From positions 1-64,000 of the forward strand of contig JAMDBQ010000010.1 of assembly GCA_023487445.1 (NCBI GenBank): 64,000 bases of DNA, in the 5' to 3' direction. Under the pieces are notes generated by a model that was given only the letters and a program-made list of their open reading frames with translations, did no database searches and was not told the origin of the DNA. The stretch is from Candidatus Martarchaeota archaeon (GTDB lineage Archaea > Thermoproteota > Thermoprotei_A > Marsarchaeales > Marsarchaeaceae). A program made the position numbers and the translations under genes. The first letter of the stretch is position 1; each line of letters starts with the position of its first letter. This document shows positions 1 to 9,838 of the stretch, in pieces.

Positions 1-230
1 TGCTGATAAGGAAAGACGTTTATCCCCTTTGAGGTTGCGAGTTGTGCAGCTTGGGAAGCCGACAACATGGCGGCATATGGAGAAGCCTTTTCACGGTCGG
101 CCTTGACTACACGTCCCCCAGAACTAATTGCAACTGTTTCCGCTCCTGACAAGTCGGTTATATGAACAGTAGTGTTGTTGTATGAACTCAGTATGTGAGC
201 CAAACCCCATCTTAGGTCAAGCTGAGACAC
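1..230 (-). CDS. rps11: Ribosomal protein uS11 (partial, runs off window start)
   Basis: Minus-strand translation [58 protein letters not shown]; located directly after S4; GTG start at 230 (or TTG at 236). Confidence 0.9.
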   Translation of the reverse strand, partial: MSQLDLRWGLAHILSSYNNTTVHITDLSGAETVAISSGGRVVKADREKASPYAAMLSASQAAQLATSKGINVFPYQ

Positions 231-250
231 TATCAACTCACCGCCTCGCC

Positions 251-847
251 CTACTGGGCGTCAGCCGCCTGCGAAGCGGCCTTATCCTGAATCTTCTTGT
301 ATAGTGGGCTTGAAGCTCTTATAGACACCTTCTCTTCCTCAGCTGAAGAAACTAGGTACCCCGGGACATCCACGACTCTGCCGTCGATAGTAATATGGCG
401 ATGGACAACCATCTGTCGCGCCATGTGCGGCGTAGATGCGAAGCCTTTTCTGTACACTATGGTTTCGAGTCTTCTGTCAAGCACATCTTTCGCTGTAAGT
501 GAAAGTATTGCATCCGATGTTGACTCTTTATACTTTAGTAGTCCCTTGGCATAGAGTCTCTCTACAAGATCCTTTTCAACGTGGGCTCGCTCGGCCTCCG
601 TTAGCGCAAGGGTAGACCGGGCCATTTTCCTGTATCTGCGAGCGATCGATTCTGCTCTGTAGAGCTCCCTCTTGTTTCTGAGGCCATACTCACCAATTAA
701 CCTTATACCCTCGTGCAAGTCATCTGTAAGCCAAGGGTTTTTGGGGCCCTCCCACCTTGACCTTATTCTACGGGGATCACCCATTCTACTTAGCCTCCTG
801 AGGTTTTGCCGCTGCCGTTGCCTGTGCAAGAGCCTTTCTTTTAACAC
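251..847 (-). CDS. rps4: Ribosomal protein uS4
   Basis: S4 motifs ([48 protein letters not shown]); operon order S13-S4-S11. Confidence 0.95.
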   Translation of the reverse strand: MLKERLLHRQRQRQNLRRLSRMGDPRRIRSRWEGPKNPWLTDDLHEGIRLIGEYGLRNKRELYRAESIARRYRKMARSTLALTEAERAHVEKDLVERLYAKGLLKYKESTSDAILSLTAKDVLDRRLETIVYRKGFASTPHMARQMVVHRHITIDGRVVDVPGYLVSSAEEEKVSIRASSPLYKKIQDKAASQAADAQ

Positions 848-1277
848 CCACTGCCTGGCCTAATCGGCCGGTTGCCCTTGTCCTTTGCCCTCTGACCTTC
901 AGTCCAAGTGAATGCCTTACCCCCTTCCAGTTCTTCATCCTAATCATTGTTTCAACGTCTTTCCTTATCAGCATGAGCAGGTCTGGACCTATCACATGTA
1001 GGGAGCTTCCCGAGTAGGGGTCGTTTTGCCTGTTGAGAATCCATCCAGGTATTCCATAGTCAGCAGGTGACCTGAGCGCAGATTCTATTTTGTTAACTTC
1101 TTCCTCGGACAGAGAACCTAGGGGTATGTTCGGATCTATTGCCAATGCCCTCAGCACGGCGTTAGAATATGGAAAACCCACCCCTCTCACCCGTGGAAGA
1201 GCGTATCCAACCTTTATATTCCCTTGCAGGTCGAAGCCCGCGAGTCTAACAACCGCTCTGTAATTTGAACTTGACAA
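786..1277 (-). CDS. rps13: Ribosomal protein uS13
   Basis: RHSLGLKVRGQRTRATGR signature of S13; TTG start. Confidence 0.95.
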   Translation of the reverse strand: MSSSNYRAVVRLAGFDLQGNIKVGYALPRVRGVGFPYSNAVLRALAIDPNIPLGSLSEEEVNKIESALRSPADYGIPGWILNRQNDPYSGSSLHVIGPDLLMLIRKDVETMIRMKNWKGVRHSLGLKVRGQRTRATGRLGQAVGVKRKALAQATAAAKPQEAK

Positions 1278-1378
1278 CTAGTAAGACACCAGGTTCATTT
1301 AAGCACAAACCACATACAAGGACGTTATTTAAGTTTGTCCGTTTTACCCGAATCTCACGCCCTACGAGAGTGTGGAGG

Positions 1379-1463
1379 CGCCGGGGACGGGATTTGAACC
1401 CGCGCGGCCCAAAGGACCACGGGCTCTCCAGGCCCGCTCCCTACCAGGCTAGGAGACCCCGGC
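1379..1463 (-). tRNA. tRNA-Ser(GGA), long variable arm, no intron
   Basis: Reverse complement GCCGGGGTCTCC...CGGGC-CTGGAGA-GCCCG...GGGTTCAAATCCC...CCCCGGC; 7-bp acceptor stem, anticodon GGA, extended variable arm. Confidence 0.93.
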
Positions 1464-1572
1464 ACCACCACTCTGAGTTACGGTGATATTTTAACCTGCG
1501 TTTCACTACGGCACTACCCAAATACCCATGACCCAGCGACGCTAAACACACCCCAGATTGTTGCAGACAGTG

Positions 1573-2560
1573 CTACGCGTGAGGAATAGGATCGAGGACC
1601 CTGAGTGGTTTCGCGACTATGCCCTCCCTCATTTCGAGCATTTCCATGGCTGAAACCGTTGCGGTGGCTATCTCGACCAACTCACCGGCTTGAGAATACA
1701 CGGTAACATGGACACCAGGTTTGGTTTCCCGGTGTACGGCTACCACTCCAGGAGCCATTAACGGTGCGCCCCTGTAGAGGCTTGAGGTCGCGCTAGACCT
1801 AACTATCACTTTGGGGAGGTCGGGCAGAATCTTTTCAACCGGCGATAGTGTCGAGTACAGGTATTCATCGGAACCCCTTTTGAGCTGGTTAAACGCGTGT
1901 GTCAGGTCTCCCAGTTGTACGCATTCGTCTTCATTGAACGGGCCGTTCCTGATTCTTCTCAGCTCCACCATAGAAGCCCCCACCCCTAGGAACTCGCCCA
2001 GGTCGAAACACAGTTTCCTGATGTAGGTTCCCGCCTCGACCTTCGTCCTGAAAAGCAGGCAACGCCCGTCCCGCTCAAGTATGTCGAAAGAGTGTACTGT
2101 TCTCTTCCTTAACCTTTTTTTAACAGCCGCTTTAAGCGGAGGCGTCTGGTAAATCGCTCCGGTGAAAGTCTTGGCTGCCTGATAGACTTTTTCAGACTCG
2201 ATGTCCCCGTGCAGTTTCAGTATCCCCACATACTCTTTGTCCTCTGAAACCAACCAGTGCAGTAATCTGTTGGCGGCGTTAAGGGTGACTGTTAGGACAC
2301 CGCTTACGAGGGGGTTTCTCCGCCAAAGGCTCTAGAGTCCCCCCGTGCCCTACTTTTGCGGCACCGGCCATCTTCCCAACCCATGCCGCAACCTCATGGC
2401 TACTCGGACCTCTTGGCTTATCTATGTTCACAAAGCATCTTGAAATTAAGGCGGAGGGTGTCACATAGAGGTCGCGCGGCCCTATCTCTTCCAAGTCATG
2501 GTCAAGAATATGCAAAAGGTTCCCCGCGTCCACTTCCTTTAGTATTCGGATGTGTTCCAC
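1573..2560 (-). CDS. cbf5: H/ACA RNP pseudouridine synthase Cbf5 (TruB family), interrupted by a 16-nt BHB intron at 2316-2331
   Basis: ORFs 2279-2560 and 1573-2253 are the two halves; excising 16 nt gives [37 protein letters not shown]; (988-16)/3 = 324 codons exactly. Confidence 0.92.
2316..2331 (-). other. Predicted archaeal BHB intron (16 nt: agcctttggcggagaa) in cbf5 pre-mRNA
   Basis: Central helix CTCT/GGAG, 3-nt bulges AGA and AAA, inner hairpin GCC-TTT-GGC, outer helix ACGGGGGG/CCCCTCGT after one A-C mismatch; splicing restores GTLDP and frame. Confidence 0.85.
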
Positions 2561-2563
2561 GGT

Positions 2564-3103
2564 TCACCTTCCTCCCATCGGAATAGATAGTTTTACTCCA
2601 CGCGTAACAAATTCCAAAAGTGAGTCCAGACCCCATAGCTCCGTGTTTACTACTAGATCAAAATGCTTCAGCTGGTCAACGTCGAAACCGTATATTCTTC
2701 TGTACCTCTCCTTTTCACTGAGCTCTCTTATTCGGGTTTCGAGTAGGGCTGAGTCTATCTTGATTTTCTCTCTTTCAGCTATCCTGTGAGCTCTAACTTC
2801 CAAGGATGCGTGCAAGTAAATTTTTATGTCAGCCTCGTTAACGACCCAGCCCGTCAGGTGCCCATCTAACACGACGTTTCCCCTGCGTGCTTCTTCTATG
2901 CTCATGGCATCCACTTCCTTGTCGATGGAGAAGTCGGCCTCTGCAAGCTTATTGAGTTCAACTACACTCACTCCTCTTTTTTTCGACAACTCCCTAAACA
3001 TTTCTCCGGCTGAAACATAGCGTAACCCCAGCTCATGTGAAAGCTTCTTTGCCACTGTTGATTTGCCACTTCCCGGTGGGCCGCTAACCGTAATCGTGGG
3101 CAT
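2564..3103 (-). CDS. cmk: Cytidylate kinase (archaeal type)
   Basis: MPTITVSGPPGSGKSTVAKKLSHELGLRYVSAGEMFR; conserved archaeal neighbourhood. Confidence 0.9.
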   Translation of the reverse strand: MPTITVSGPPGSGKSTVAKKLSHELGLRYVSAGEMFRELSKKRGVSVVELNKLAEADFSIDKEVDAMSIEEARRGNVVLDGHLTGWVVNEADIKIYLHASLEVRAHRIAEREKIKIDSALLETRIRELSEKERYRRIYGFDVDQLKHFDLVVNTELWGLDSLLEFVTRGVKLSIPMGGR

Positions 3104-3114
3104 GAAAAACCTAG

Positions 3115-3726
3115 TTACTCTTGGCTGAAAAGCCTAACTATTTTAGAAGCTGCCTCCGAGGGATCTCCCTCTTTGTTTTCAATCATCATAACCGAAGCGC
3201 CCACCAAAACTGCGGATGATAGGGCGGCTGCCCTGTTTAACTCGATGACGGTTTTGATTTCTTCGACGCTAGTCTGGTCGCTCCTTTTCCGCGTTGAGTC
3301 CTTGGCCCGGTGCGCTGCGATGGTCTCAGGCGATGCCTCCAGCAACACGATGATGCTGGGTGAAAGGTTTTCTACAACCCATTTGGGTAGACCGGGCCAG
3401 AGCCCGTATGGGGTTGGCAGAACCACGTGGGTGTCCACCAAAACGTTTGTATGGGTTGTTTTGCCGGCGAGCTGCTTGGCAGTATTCGATTGGAGCCACA
3501 GCTGCCTTTCAAGAGGCATTTTCCTGAGCTGGTCCCGGTCATCGGTCCACCCTTTTTCTATCGCGAGGTTCAGCATCTCGGTTCCAAAGTTAACTATCTC
3601 TAGCCGAACGGACTTCTGGGAAGCTATGTCACGCACCATCGAGAGAACCGTGCTCTTCCCCACGCCGTTGATTCCAGCCACAACTATGAGCTTGGTTTTA
3701 AGGTCACTGGGGCGTGAACCAAGCAT
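3115..3726 (-). CDS. adkA: Archaeal adenylate kinase (AdkA type)
   Basis: LIVVAGINGVGKSTVLSMV P-loop; between cmk and secY. Confidence 0.87.
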   Translation of the reverse strand: MLGSRPSDLKTKLIVVAGINGVGKSTVLSMVRDIASQKSVRLEIVNFGTEMLNLAIEKGWTDDRDQLRKMPLERQLWLQSNTAKQLAGKTTHTNVLVDTHVVLPTPYGLWPGLPKWVVENLSPSIIVLLEASPETIAAHRAKDSTRKRSDQTSVEEIKTVIELNRAAALSSAVLVGASVMMIENKEGDPSEAASKIVRLFSQE

Positions 3727-3732
3727 TGTGGG

Positions 3733-5181
3733 TTACTCCAGTATCCTCGCGAGACCAGGATAGAGTTCTTCGATCTGTTCTTGGACAAGGATCTGGTACA
3801 TCTGATACACTATACCTATGGCGAGCAGAAGACCCATGCCTGACCCATATGCACCCAGTATATCGGCTACACCGGCTATCAGTCCAGCTATAAGCGAGCT
3901 TATGAATGTGAGCGCGTACACGGGTTTCCTCAAGACGCTCTCAATTATGCCAACTGAGCTCCTGAATCCTGCAATTTGGAGGCCGCTGTTAGCTAGTTGG
4001 TCCGCTTGGTCACGGGGACTCAGGCCGGCTATTTCCACCCACATAAACGCGAATATCACGGACAAAACCGTGAGCAACAGTGTAAACACTAGAGCACGCA
4101 CAGGCTCTCCAAGAGTCATCCCCAGGCCTATTGGGTTCTGTACATAATATGCGAGGCCGCCTATGGGTTGTATGCCTTGGCCGCTTATAGTTGTGTATTT
4201 TCCTAGTATGTTAAGGAACCACACCGAGTTGGTTGGGTCAAACCTTTTCCACAGTATCTCCGAGAAGAAGACATAGTCTGAAAAAAGTATTCCTGCCAGA
4301 AGCACTGGCACGTTGGAAACGTAGAGAAACTGTAATGGTATCTTGCTTCGGTAGCCTTGCGCCTTTTGGTAAACCACGGGGATCTCAACTTTCATACCCT
4401 GAAGGTAGATTAGAATGAGAATGAAAGCGACTGTTGTAATCAGGCCGACTATGTCGGGTGCGGGTATTGAATATTGTTGGACTGGGTACCTAATTATACT
4501 GTAGAGGGGGTCTCCCCGGAATATTGATTGTATTGCGGCTAGTATTGAGCCGTAGTCGTAGACTGGTGCTCCTGCAGGAGCTGGGGCCGGCTGATATGAG
4601 AAAGCGTCGTAGACTACTTGGAATGCTACTCCCGCGAGTATAAAGAGGCTTATACCGCTTCCCACCCCCCATCCCTTCTGAATCATCTCATCTAAGAGTA
4701 TCACGAGTAAGGTGGCAAAGATTAGCTGCCCAAAAACTAGGAGCTCCTGTGGAAACGTCAACGAGCCAAATATGCCGCCGAATACATACGCGCCCCCTTG
4801 CAGAAAGGTAAAGAGGACTGCGAAGGTTTTCTGTGCGGCGGTAAAGTCTATTCTGTCTTCAGTGCTGGATAGATCGACGTTGAGTATCTTTGAGCCAGCG
4901 AGTATTTGCATAATCATGCCGGCCGTAACGATGGGACCTATTCCAAGTTGCATGAGCGTTCCCTGTCGTGAGGCGAAGATGAGGTTTTGTATACTAAAGT
5001 TGGTACTAACCTGTGACGAGATGCCAAAAAGAGGTATATCGGCCATGACCAAGTAGGCTATCAAGGCTAAACCGGTCCAAGCTAACTTCTCTCTTAACGA
5101 AGGCTTGCCAGCAGGCTTTGCGGCAGCAGGTAAGAACTTGGCTACTGAAGCCAAGGAACTGAGAAACCTGCTGCTACCCAT
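3733..5181 (-). CDS. secY: Preprotein translocase subunit SecY (Sec61 alpha)
   Basis: 482 aa multi-TM, GIGPIVTAGMIMQ, GWGVGSGISLFI, GLSPRDQADQL motifs. Confidence 0.95.
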   Translation of the reverse strand: MGSSRFLSSLASVAKFLPAAAKPAGKPSLREKLAWTGLALIAYLVMADIPLFGISSQVSTNFSIQNLIFASRQGTLMQLGIGPIVTAGMIMQILAGSKILNVDLSSTEDRIDFTAAQKTFAVLFTFLQGGAYVFGGIFGSLTFPQELLVFGQLIFATLLVILLDEMIQKGWGVGSGISLFILAGVAFQVVYDAFSYQPAPAPAGAPVYDYGSILAAIQSIFRGDPLYSIIRYPVQQYSIPAPDIVGLITTVAFILILIYLQGMKVEIPVVYQKAQGYRSKIPLQFLYVSNVPVLLAGILFSDYVFFSEILWKRFDPTNSVWFLNILGKYTTISGQGIQPIGGLAYYVQNPIGLGMTLGEPVRALVFTLLLTVLSVIFAFMWVEIAGLSPRDQADQLANSGLQIAGFRSSVGIIESVLRKPVYALTFISSLIAGLIAGVADILGAYGSGMGLLLAIGIVYQMYQILVQEQIEELYPGLARILE

Positions 5182-5202
5182 CTTTTATGGCCCGCCTTCT
5201 AC

Positions 5203-5613
5203 CTATACAGGCGTCTTTAACTCCCCGCCAGCCTTTTTAATTTTCTCTATAGCCGACTTACTTGCACTCCCGACGTTGATGATCAAGCGCCGCTTCAAGC
5301 CCCCTCTTCCAAGAAGCTTGTCATATCCAAGTTTGGTCAAATCGACCTCGTCAAGCATTAGTCCATCAGCTATCTGCTGAACCTGATCGAGATTTACTAC
5401 CCTCACAGTTCTCTTATCCCATGGACGCTTGAACCCAGCCTTACCGTAGATATCTTGCCCGTATTTAACGGTCCAGCTCCACTTGTGCTTATGATAGCCG
5501 GACATGCCGACCCCACCTTTCGCTCCAGCCTTCCTGTGCTGACCGATTCTACCCCATCCCATAGTTCTAGTTCCCCTGAATTTTCGGGATCTTTTTTGTC
5601 TTCTCACTGACAT
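5203..5613 (-). CDS. rpl15: Ribosomal protein uL15
   Basis: RKFRGTRTMGWGRIGQHRKAGAKGGVGMSGYHKHKW. Confidence 0.94.
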   Translation of the reverse strand: MSVRRQKRSRKFRGTRTMGWGRIGQHRKAGAKGGVGMSGYHKHKWSWTVKYGQDIYGKAGFKRPWDKRTVRVVNLDQVQQIADGLMLDEVDLTKLGYDKLLGRGGLKRRLIINVGSASKSAIEKIKKAGGELKTPV

Positions 5614-5627
5614 TGTCTATTCACCGG

Positions 5628-6092
5628 TTAGACCATTTGCTCAAGCAGGGTGGCCAGTGCCTTGTGGTACCCCCAAGCTCCTCCTTGGCTAGCAGGTCTC
5701 TTCAACTCACCCTTGAATCCTCCACTTGGGGGAGTGAGTCTTAACGTGCTTGAGAAGCCTTTCCGAACACATTCCTTCAGTTTTCCGGCTTTGATGGCGG
5801 CTACTAGTTCATCAACCGTATTGAACCCCAAACTCGTCAGGTTTTCGGTTAGTCTGTGGTTACCGCGGGTCCTGCCTCTTTTAACAAGTAAGTCGGTAAG
5901 TAACTCGTCTTCCAGTTCGCCCCACGCAACATACGGCTCGACCAAGCCAAGCATGCCTTTGATTGAGGGGGTATCGTACTGGATACACATGGAGTTTCTC
6001 CTATCAAGCTTTAGGCGACGCAGTGTTTCAGCCACGTGTTTAGGTACTTTAACCGTGCCCTTTATCCTTACTATCCCAATCACATTAGCCAT
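5628..6092 (-). CDS. rpl30: Ribosomal protein uL30
   Basis: IGIVRIKGTVKVPKHVAETLRRLKLDRRNSMCIQ. Confidence 0.94.
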   Translation of the reverse strand: MANVIGIVRIKGTVKVPKHVAETLRRLKLDRRNSMCIQYDTPSIKGMLGLVEPYVAWGELEDELLTDLLVKRGRTRGNHRLTENLTSLGFNTVDELVAAIKAGKLKECVRKGFSSTLRLTPPSGGFKGELKRPASQGGAWGYHKALATLLEQMV

Positions 6093-6107
6093 ATCGAGTT
6101 ATACCTC

Positions 6108-6728
6108 CTATCGTCCCCAGTCCGCAGGCGACTTGAATTTGAGCCCGCGTCGGAGCGCGGCAACGGTAGCATAAGCCACGTTCACCATGTTCCTAGTCTC
6201 ACCTTCAGTGCTAACCCAGGCATCACTCACACCTGCTAAGCCAAGTACCTCTCTGACTATTTCGGAGGCAACTATTCCAGTACCCCGTGGTGCGGGTAAA
6301 ATGTTGACTGACACGCTCCCCGATTTACCCCTCATCTTGTATGGCACGCTGTGTTGGGTCCCGCATCTGCATTCCCAGCTACCACACCCTCTGCGTAGAT
6401 ATGTCAAGTTGGTTTTAGCATCGACCATAGACTTCTCCCTAGCTTCATTGAGCTGCCTAGCCTTACCCGCACCTATGCCGACGAAACCAGCCCTGTTACC
6501 CACTGCCGTAACTATCTTGAAGCTATTTACCTCTCCCGCGTCTGTCTGACGCTGAACCACTCCGCTGAATATTATCCTCGACTCTAAGTTGGGCAACAGT
6601 GCATCCACTATCTGGTATTCACGGATAGGCATGTTGAACTCCAGTATGTCCTTGATGGATGCGACTTTGCCATCTTTAACGAGCTTCCCAAGCTTAGTTC
6701 TAGGAATCCACTCAACTTGTTCAGACAC
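6108..6728 (-). CDS. rps5: Ribosomal protein uS5
   Basis: GNRAGFVGIGAGKARQLNEAREKSMVDAKTNL; likely GTG start inside the longer ORF. Confidence 0.94.
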   Translation of the reverse strand: MSEQVEWIPRTKLGKLVKDGKVASIKDILEFNMPIREYQIVDALLPNLESRIIFSGVVQRQTDAGEVNSFKIVTAVGNRAGFVGIGAGKARQLNEAREKSMVDAKTNLTYLRRGCGSWECRCGTQHSVPYKMRGKSGSVSVNILPAPRGTGIVASEIVREVLGLAGVSDAWVSTEGETRNMVNVAYATVAALRRGLKFKSPADWGR

Positions 6729-7323
6729 TTGTACCACCCACGATTTCGTCGAGCCTCGAACGTACATTCTGTACTAGGGAGTCCAGGTTCTCGGGTTTGA
6801 TACCCGACTCCAGCATCTTGGAAAATACCTTCTGGTACCTCGATTCGTCGGACGATTTCAACGAAGAAGCGTAGGAGGCGATGTGCTTGCCCTCAAGGCG
6901 TTCCGAACTGGGTACCATGTCCTCCGAGTGAGGTATGTCCAGGCCCGCATCCAAGCATCCTTTGACTACAGCGTAGACGTTGCTCTTGGGAACATTCGAA
7001 TACGGCCCAATGTCCAACACTGCCTCGTGAACACCTTTGGCCAGGCTTCTCTTACCAATCAGCAAGCCAGTCAGGTACGCGGCTGATGCCGAGTTTAGAC
7101 CCGCAAGATACCCGAGCTTCCCAAGCTCGCGGCTAGAGGCGCTCACGTCCACGCTGTCTCTAGCAGCCTCCGATCGAATCAGTTGAGCATAAGTGTACCG
7201 GTTTGACCTCCTAACAACAAGCCTGTGTTTTTGGGATGACAAAAGCCGTAGTCTCCGCCTGTAATTTGTGAGCTTAATGCGTCGCCGCTTCATACTTACC
7301 CTATATCTCGGACCAGTCGCCAT
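6721..7323 (-). CDS. rpl18: Ribosomal protein uL18
   Basis: MATGPRYRVSMKRRRIKLTNYRRRLRLLSSQKHRLVVRRSNRYT. Confidence 0.94.
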   Translation of the reverse strand: MATGPRYRVSMKRRRIKLTNYRRRLRLLSSQKHRLVVRRSNRYTYAQLIRSEAARDSVDVSASSRELGKLGYLAGLNSASAAYLTGLLIGKRSLAKGVHEAVLDIGPYSNVPKSNVYAVVKGCLDAGLDIPHSEDMVPSSERLEGKHIASYASSLKSSDESRYQKVFSKMLESGIKPENLDSLVQNVRSRLDEIVGGTSV

Positions 7324-7325
7324 GT

Positions 7326-7766
7326 CTATGCCCCCTTCGCAAGCGTGTTTTTAAGGGAAGATAAACTGGGGAAGACGCCTCCCTTTATCTTCATGTACAG
7401 CTGTCTATAGTCTGCGTGGCTCACTTTCCCAGCCTTGTACATTCCACGCAGAAATGCTCTCTGCTTTCTGACCCTTAGAGTCCACGACTCTTCAATCCTC
7501 CGCCTGACGTTCCTCCCGCCTTTCCTTGAGCCATGACCTTTCCTCTTACCCTTCGACTTTTTAACATGAACAAGCCGCTTCCTCCCCCGACTGGGCGTAT
7601 GGGTGGGTCGCGCCTCAATTAAACCCATCTTTATCAACGAACGCACATCATCACGTGTAATAGCTTCTTCTACGTCGTCTAAGTGTTCAGGGTCTATGTA
7701 GACGCGGCTGACGCCGACTTTAAGAATTGAGGCTGCGAGCCTGCGCTGAGTTGATAGGTCCGTCAC
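7326..7766 (-). CDS. rpl19e: Ribosomal protein eL19
   Basis: LSTQRRLAASILKVGVSRVYIDPEHLDDVEEAITRDDVR...GRKRLVHVKKSKGKRKGHGSRKG. Confidence 0.94.
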   Translation of the reverse strand: MTDLSTQRRLAASILKVGVSRVYIDPEHLDDVEEAITRDDVRSLIKMGLIEARPTHTPSRGRKRLVHVKKSKGKRKGHGSRKGGRNVRRRIEESWTLRVRKQRAFLRGMYKAGKVSHADYRQLYMKIKGGVFPSLSSLKNTLAKGA

Positions 7767-8197
7767 TTCTTGCTCCCTTCCTCGTCTTTCTCTTCCCCGC
7801 CTTCCTCCCTGTGCCCATTAAGGATAACGAAACCCTTTTCGTTTGCCGCGGATTCGATCTCCGTAGCCTTCTTCCTCCCTAACGAGGCTGAAAGAATAAC
7901 GCAGTTGGTTTTCGGATCTAGTAAGCTAAGCTCCTCTATGGTTTGAACTCTCACAGGAAGCAACCCAGACGGGTGAATGCCCCTGTACTTCTTTGGCGTC
8001 CTGTAACCTATCTTCACAGATGGTGGATAACCCTTGTATGAATGACGAACTTTATGATCTATCCCCTTAGGTCTCCTCCACGCGTCGCTCAGCTTGGATC
8101 TAGTCCAGTAATTCGGTCTATTAAACTCCGGAAGGTTCTTCCTCATAGAAAGGGATTTCTTCAGTCCATGCTCAATTTGTTTCGACAAATTTCTCAC
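7763..8197 (-). CDS. rpl32e: Ribosomal protein eL32
   Basis: PEFNRPNYWTRSKLSDAWRRPKGIDHKVRHSYKGYPPSVKIGYRTPKKYRGIHPSG. Confidence 0.94.
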   Translation of the reverse strand: MRNLSKQIEHGLKKSLSMRKNLPEFNRPNYWTRSKLSDAWRRPKGIDHKVRHSYKGYPPSVKIGYRTPKKYRGIHPSGLLPVRVQTIEELSLLDPKTNCVILSASLGRKKATEIESAANEKGFVILNGHREEGGEEKDEEGSKK

Positions 8198-8730
8198 TAC
8201 TCCACCGCGTAGATGTATACCCCGTCGGAAAACACTCGGGGGTCGTATTGCCTTATATGCGTCGCCTTTTGAATGTTAGCAGCCGTCTGGGAAACCGCCT
8301 CCTTGTCAACACCGGACACTACTACATCTTCTCCGTCTACTTTTACGTCTACCTGCCCTACGATGGCTGCAACTCGCGCTGCTCTCTCGCCTATGAAATT
8401 CTCTATCTTAACCGTGTTCTGGTCAACTTTGATGCTCAGGGGAAAATGTGCATAGACCATTTTGAGACGGTATGTGAACCCCTTTGTGACGCCAGTGATC
8501 ATGTTTCCCAAATGTGCTAGGGTCGTTCCGATCAGCGCTTTTTCTCTGAGTTTCAGATTAGTTGCTTCTACTATGACGCTGGCTCCTTCTGATCGAATAG
8601 CCAACGGTGGAATGTTGATGTCTTTCGAAACCGTTCCCTTGGGTCCCTCGACTGTCACCGTCCTACCATTCACTCGGACGGAAACGCCTTGCGGCACCGT
8701 AATAGCCTCCTGGAGGTGTGGGATACGCAC
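8197..8730 (-). CDS. rpl6: Ribosomal protein uL6
   Basis: VRVNGRTVTVEGPKGTVSKDI; HLGNMITGVTKGFTYRLKMVYAHFPLSI. Confidence 0.94.
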   Translation of the reverse strand: MRIPHLQEAITVPQGVSVRVNGRTVTVEGPKGTVSKDINIPPLAIRSEGASVIVEATNLKLREKALIGTTLAHLGNMITGVTKGFTYRLKMVYAHFPLSIKVDQNTVKIENFIGERAARVAAIVGQVDVKVDGEDVVVSGVDKEAVSQTAANIQKATHIRQYDPRVFSDGVYIYAVE

Positions 8731-8739
8731 TGTGATCGC

Positions 8740-9132
8740 CTAGTAAACGTATGCGGTTGCTATTCCGCCTATGCCTGCTGCTCTAGCCTCTGAGTGCGAA
8801 GTGACGCCCCTAGAGGTTGAGAGAATAAGGACGCCTATGTCTTTCGAAGGCAAATACTTGGTTGAAAGTCTATCCACCACATCCGCCTTAACGCTTACGC
8901 GTGGAACTATCACACCACAGTCGTTTATTCTGCCCAGCATCTGTATTCTGAATTTTCCGAGCCTACCGTCGTCAAGGTATTCGAATTCGCCGATGTAGCC
9001 GTATTTTTGCATGACGTTCAGTACGTATCCAGCGAACTTGGATGACCCATCAATTACACATGTCTTCCGACCACGTTCCTCTGTTAACTTTAACGTGTTC
9101 ATTATTGTGGCAAGGATATTCTGGGTTGGCAT
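8740..9132 (-). CDS. rps8: Ribosomal protein uS8
   Basis: YVLNVMQKYGYIGEFEYLDDGR...PSKDIGVLILSTSRGVTSHSEA. Confidence 0.94.
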   Translation of the reverse strand: MPTQNILATIMNTLKLTEERGRKTCVIDGSSKFAGYVLNVMQKYGYIGEFEYLDDGRLGKFRIQMLGRINDCGVIVPRVSVKADVVDRLSTKYLPSKDIGVLILSTSRGVTSHSEARAAGIGGIATAYVY

Positions 9133-9141
9133 ACGGGCTCA

Positions 9142-9306
9142 CTAATCCAGCTTCTTGAAGCCGAGTTTTTCGGCGACCTCTCTGAAGCATTGCCTGCACA
9201 GGTTTAAGCCATGCGACCTGATGAGGTTGCCAACACCGCCGCATCGCTCGCACTTGTATGCCCCTTTGCCGAATTTTCTAGGCTTAGCAGGCCTTGATTT
9301 ACCCAA
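9142..9306 (-). CDS. rps14: Ribosomal protein uS14 (zinc-ribbon type); below the ORF-track length cutoff
   Basis: Hand translation from TTG at 9306: [54 protein letters not shown]. Confidence 0.93.
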   Translation of the reverse strand: MGKSRPAKPRKFGKGAYKCERCGGVGNLIRSHGLNLCRQCFREVAEKLGFKKLD

Positions 9307-9837
9307 TCAGATCACCTCTGCGCCGAACTTTTCAACCATATAGCGCCTCGCTTCATCCGCTTTCACGAGATGGTTTTTACCTATCTTTGATGATTTAGAG
9401 CCGCGCTGGGATACTCTTAGGCCCCTCCTGGTAAATCTCACACACACGTCGAAACCGAATATCCCAAGTTCTGGGTCATATTTGACGCCTGGGAGATAGA
9501 TATGTTCCTTTATACCAAAACTTAGGTTGCCTCTGTCGTCAAAGCTGCTCGCCTTCACCTTATTGTTGACCGCAAGTAGGGCTGAACGAATGAATTCCTT
9601 TGCCTCGGATCCCCTAAGAGTTACCTTACAGCCGATTTCCTCACCCTTTCTTACATTCAAGTCTCTAATGCTTTTCTTGGCCTTTGTCTTAACAGGCTTC
9701 TTGTGAGTGATTCGTTCAAGAACTGCGACCGCCTTCTCCAGTCTATCCCCGGGCTCTCCAACTCCGATGTTTATCACTACTTTTTCCACAAGTATGTCAC
9801 GCATGGGGTTTTCTTGAGATACCTGTGCTTCAGACAA
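9307..9837 (-). CDS. rpl5: Ribosomal protein uL5
   Basis: VEKVVINIGVGEPGDRLEKAVAVLERITHKKPVKTKAKKSIRDLNVRKGEEIGCKVTLRG. Confidence 0.94.
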   Translation of the reverse strand: MSEAQVSQENPMRDILVEKVVINIGVGEPGDRLEKAVAVLERITHKKPVKTKAKKSIRDLNVRKGEEIGCKVTLRGSEAKEFIRSALLAVNNKVKASSFDDRGNLSFGIKEHIYLPGVKYDPELGIFGFDVCVRFTRRGLRVSQRGSKSSKIGKNHLVKADEARRYMVEKFGAEVI

Positions 9838-9838
9838 C

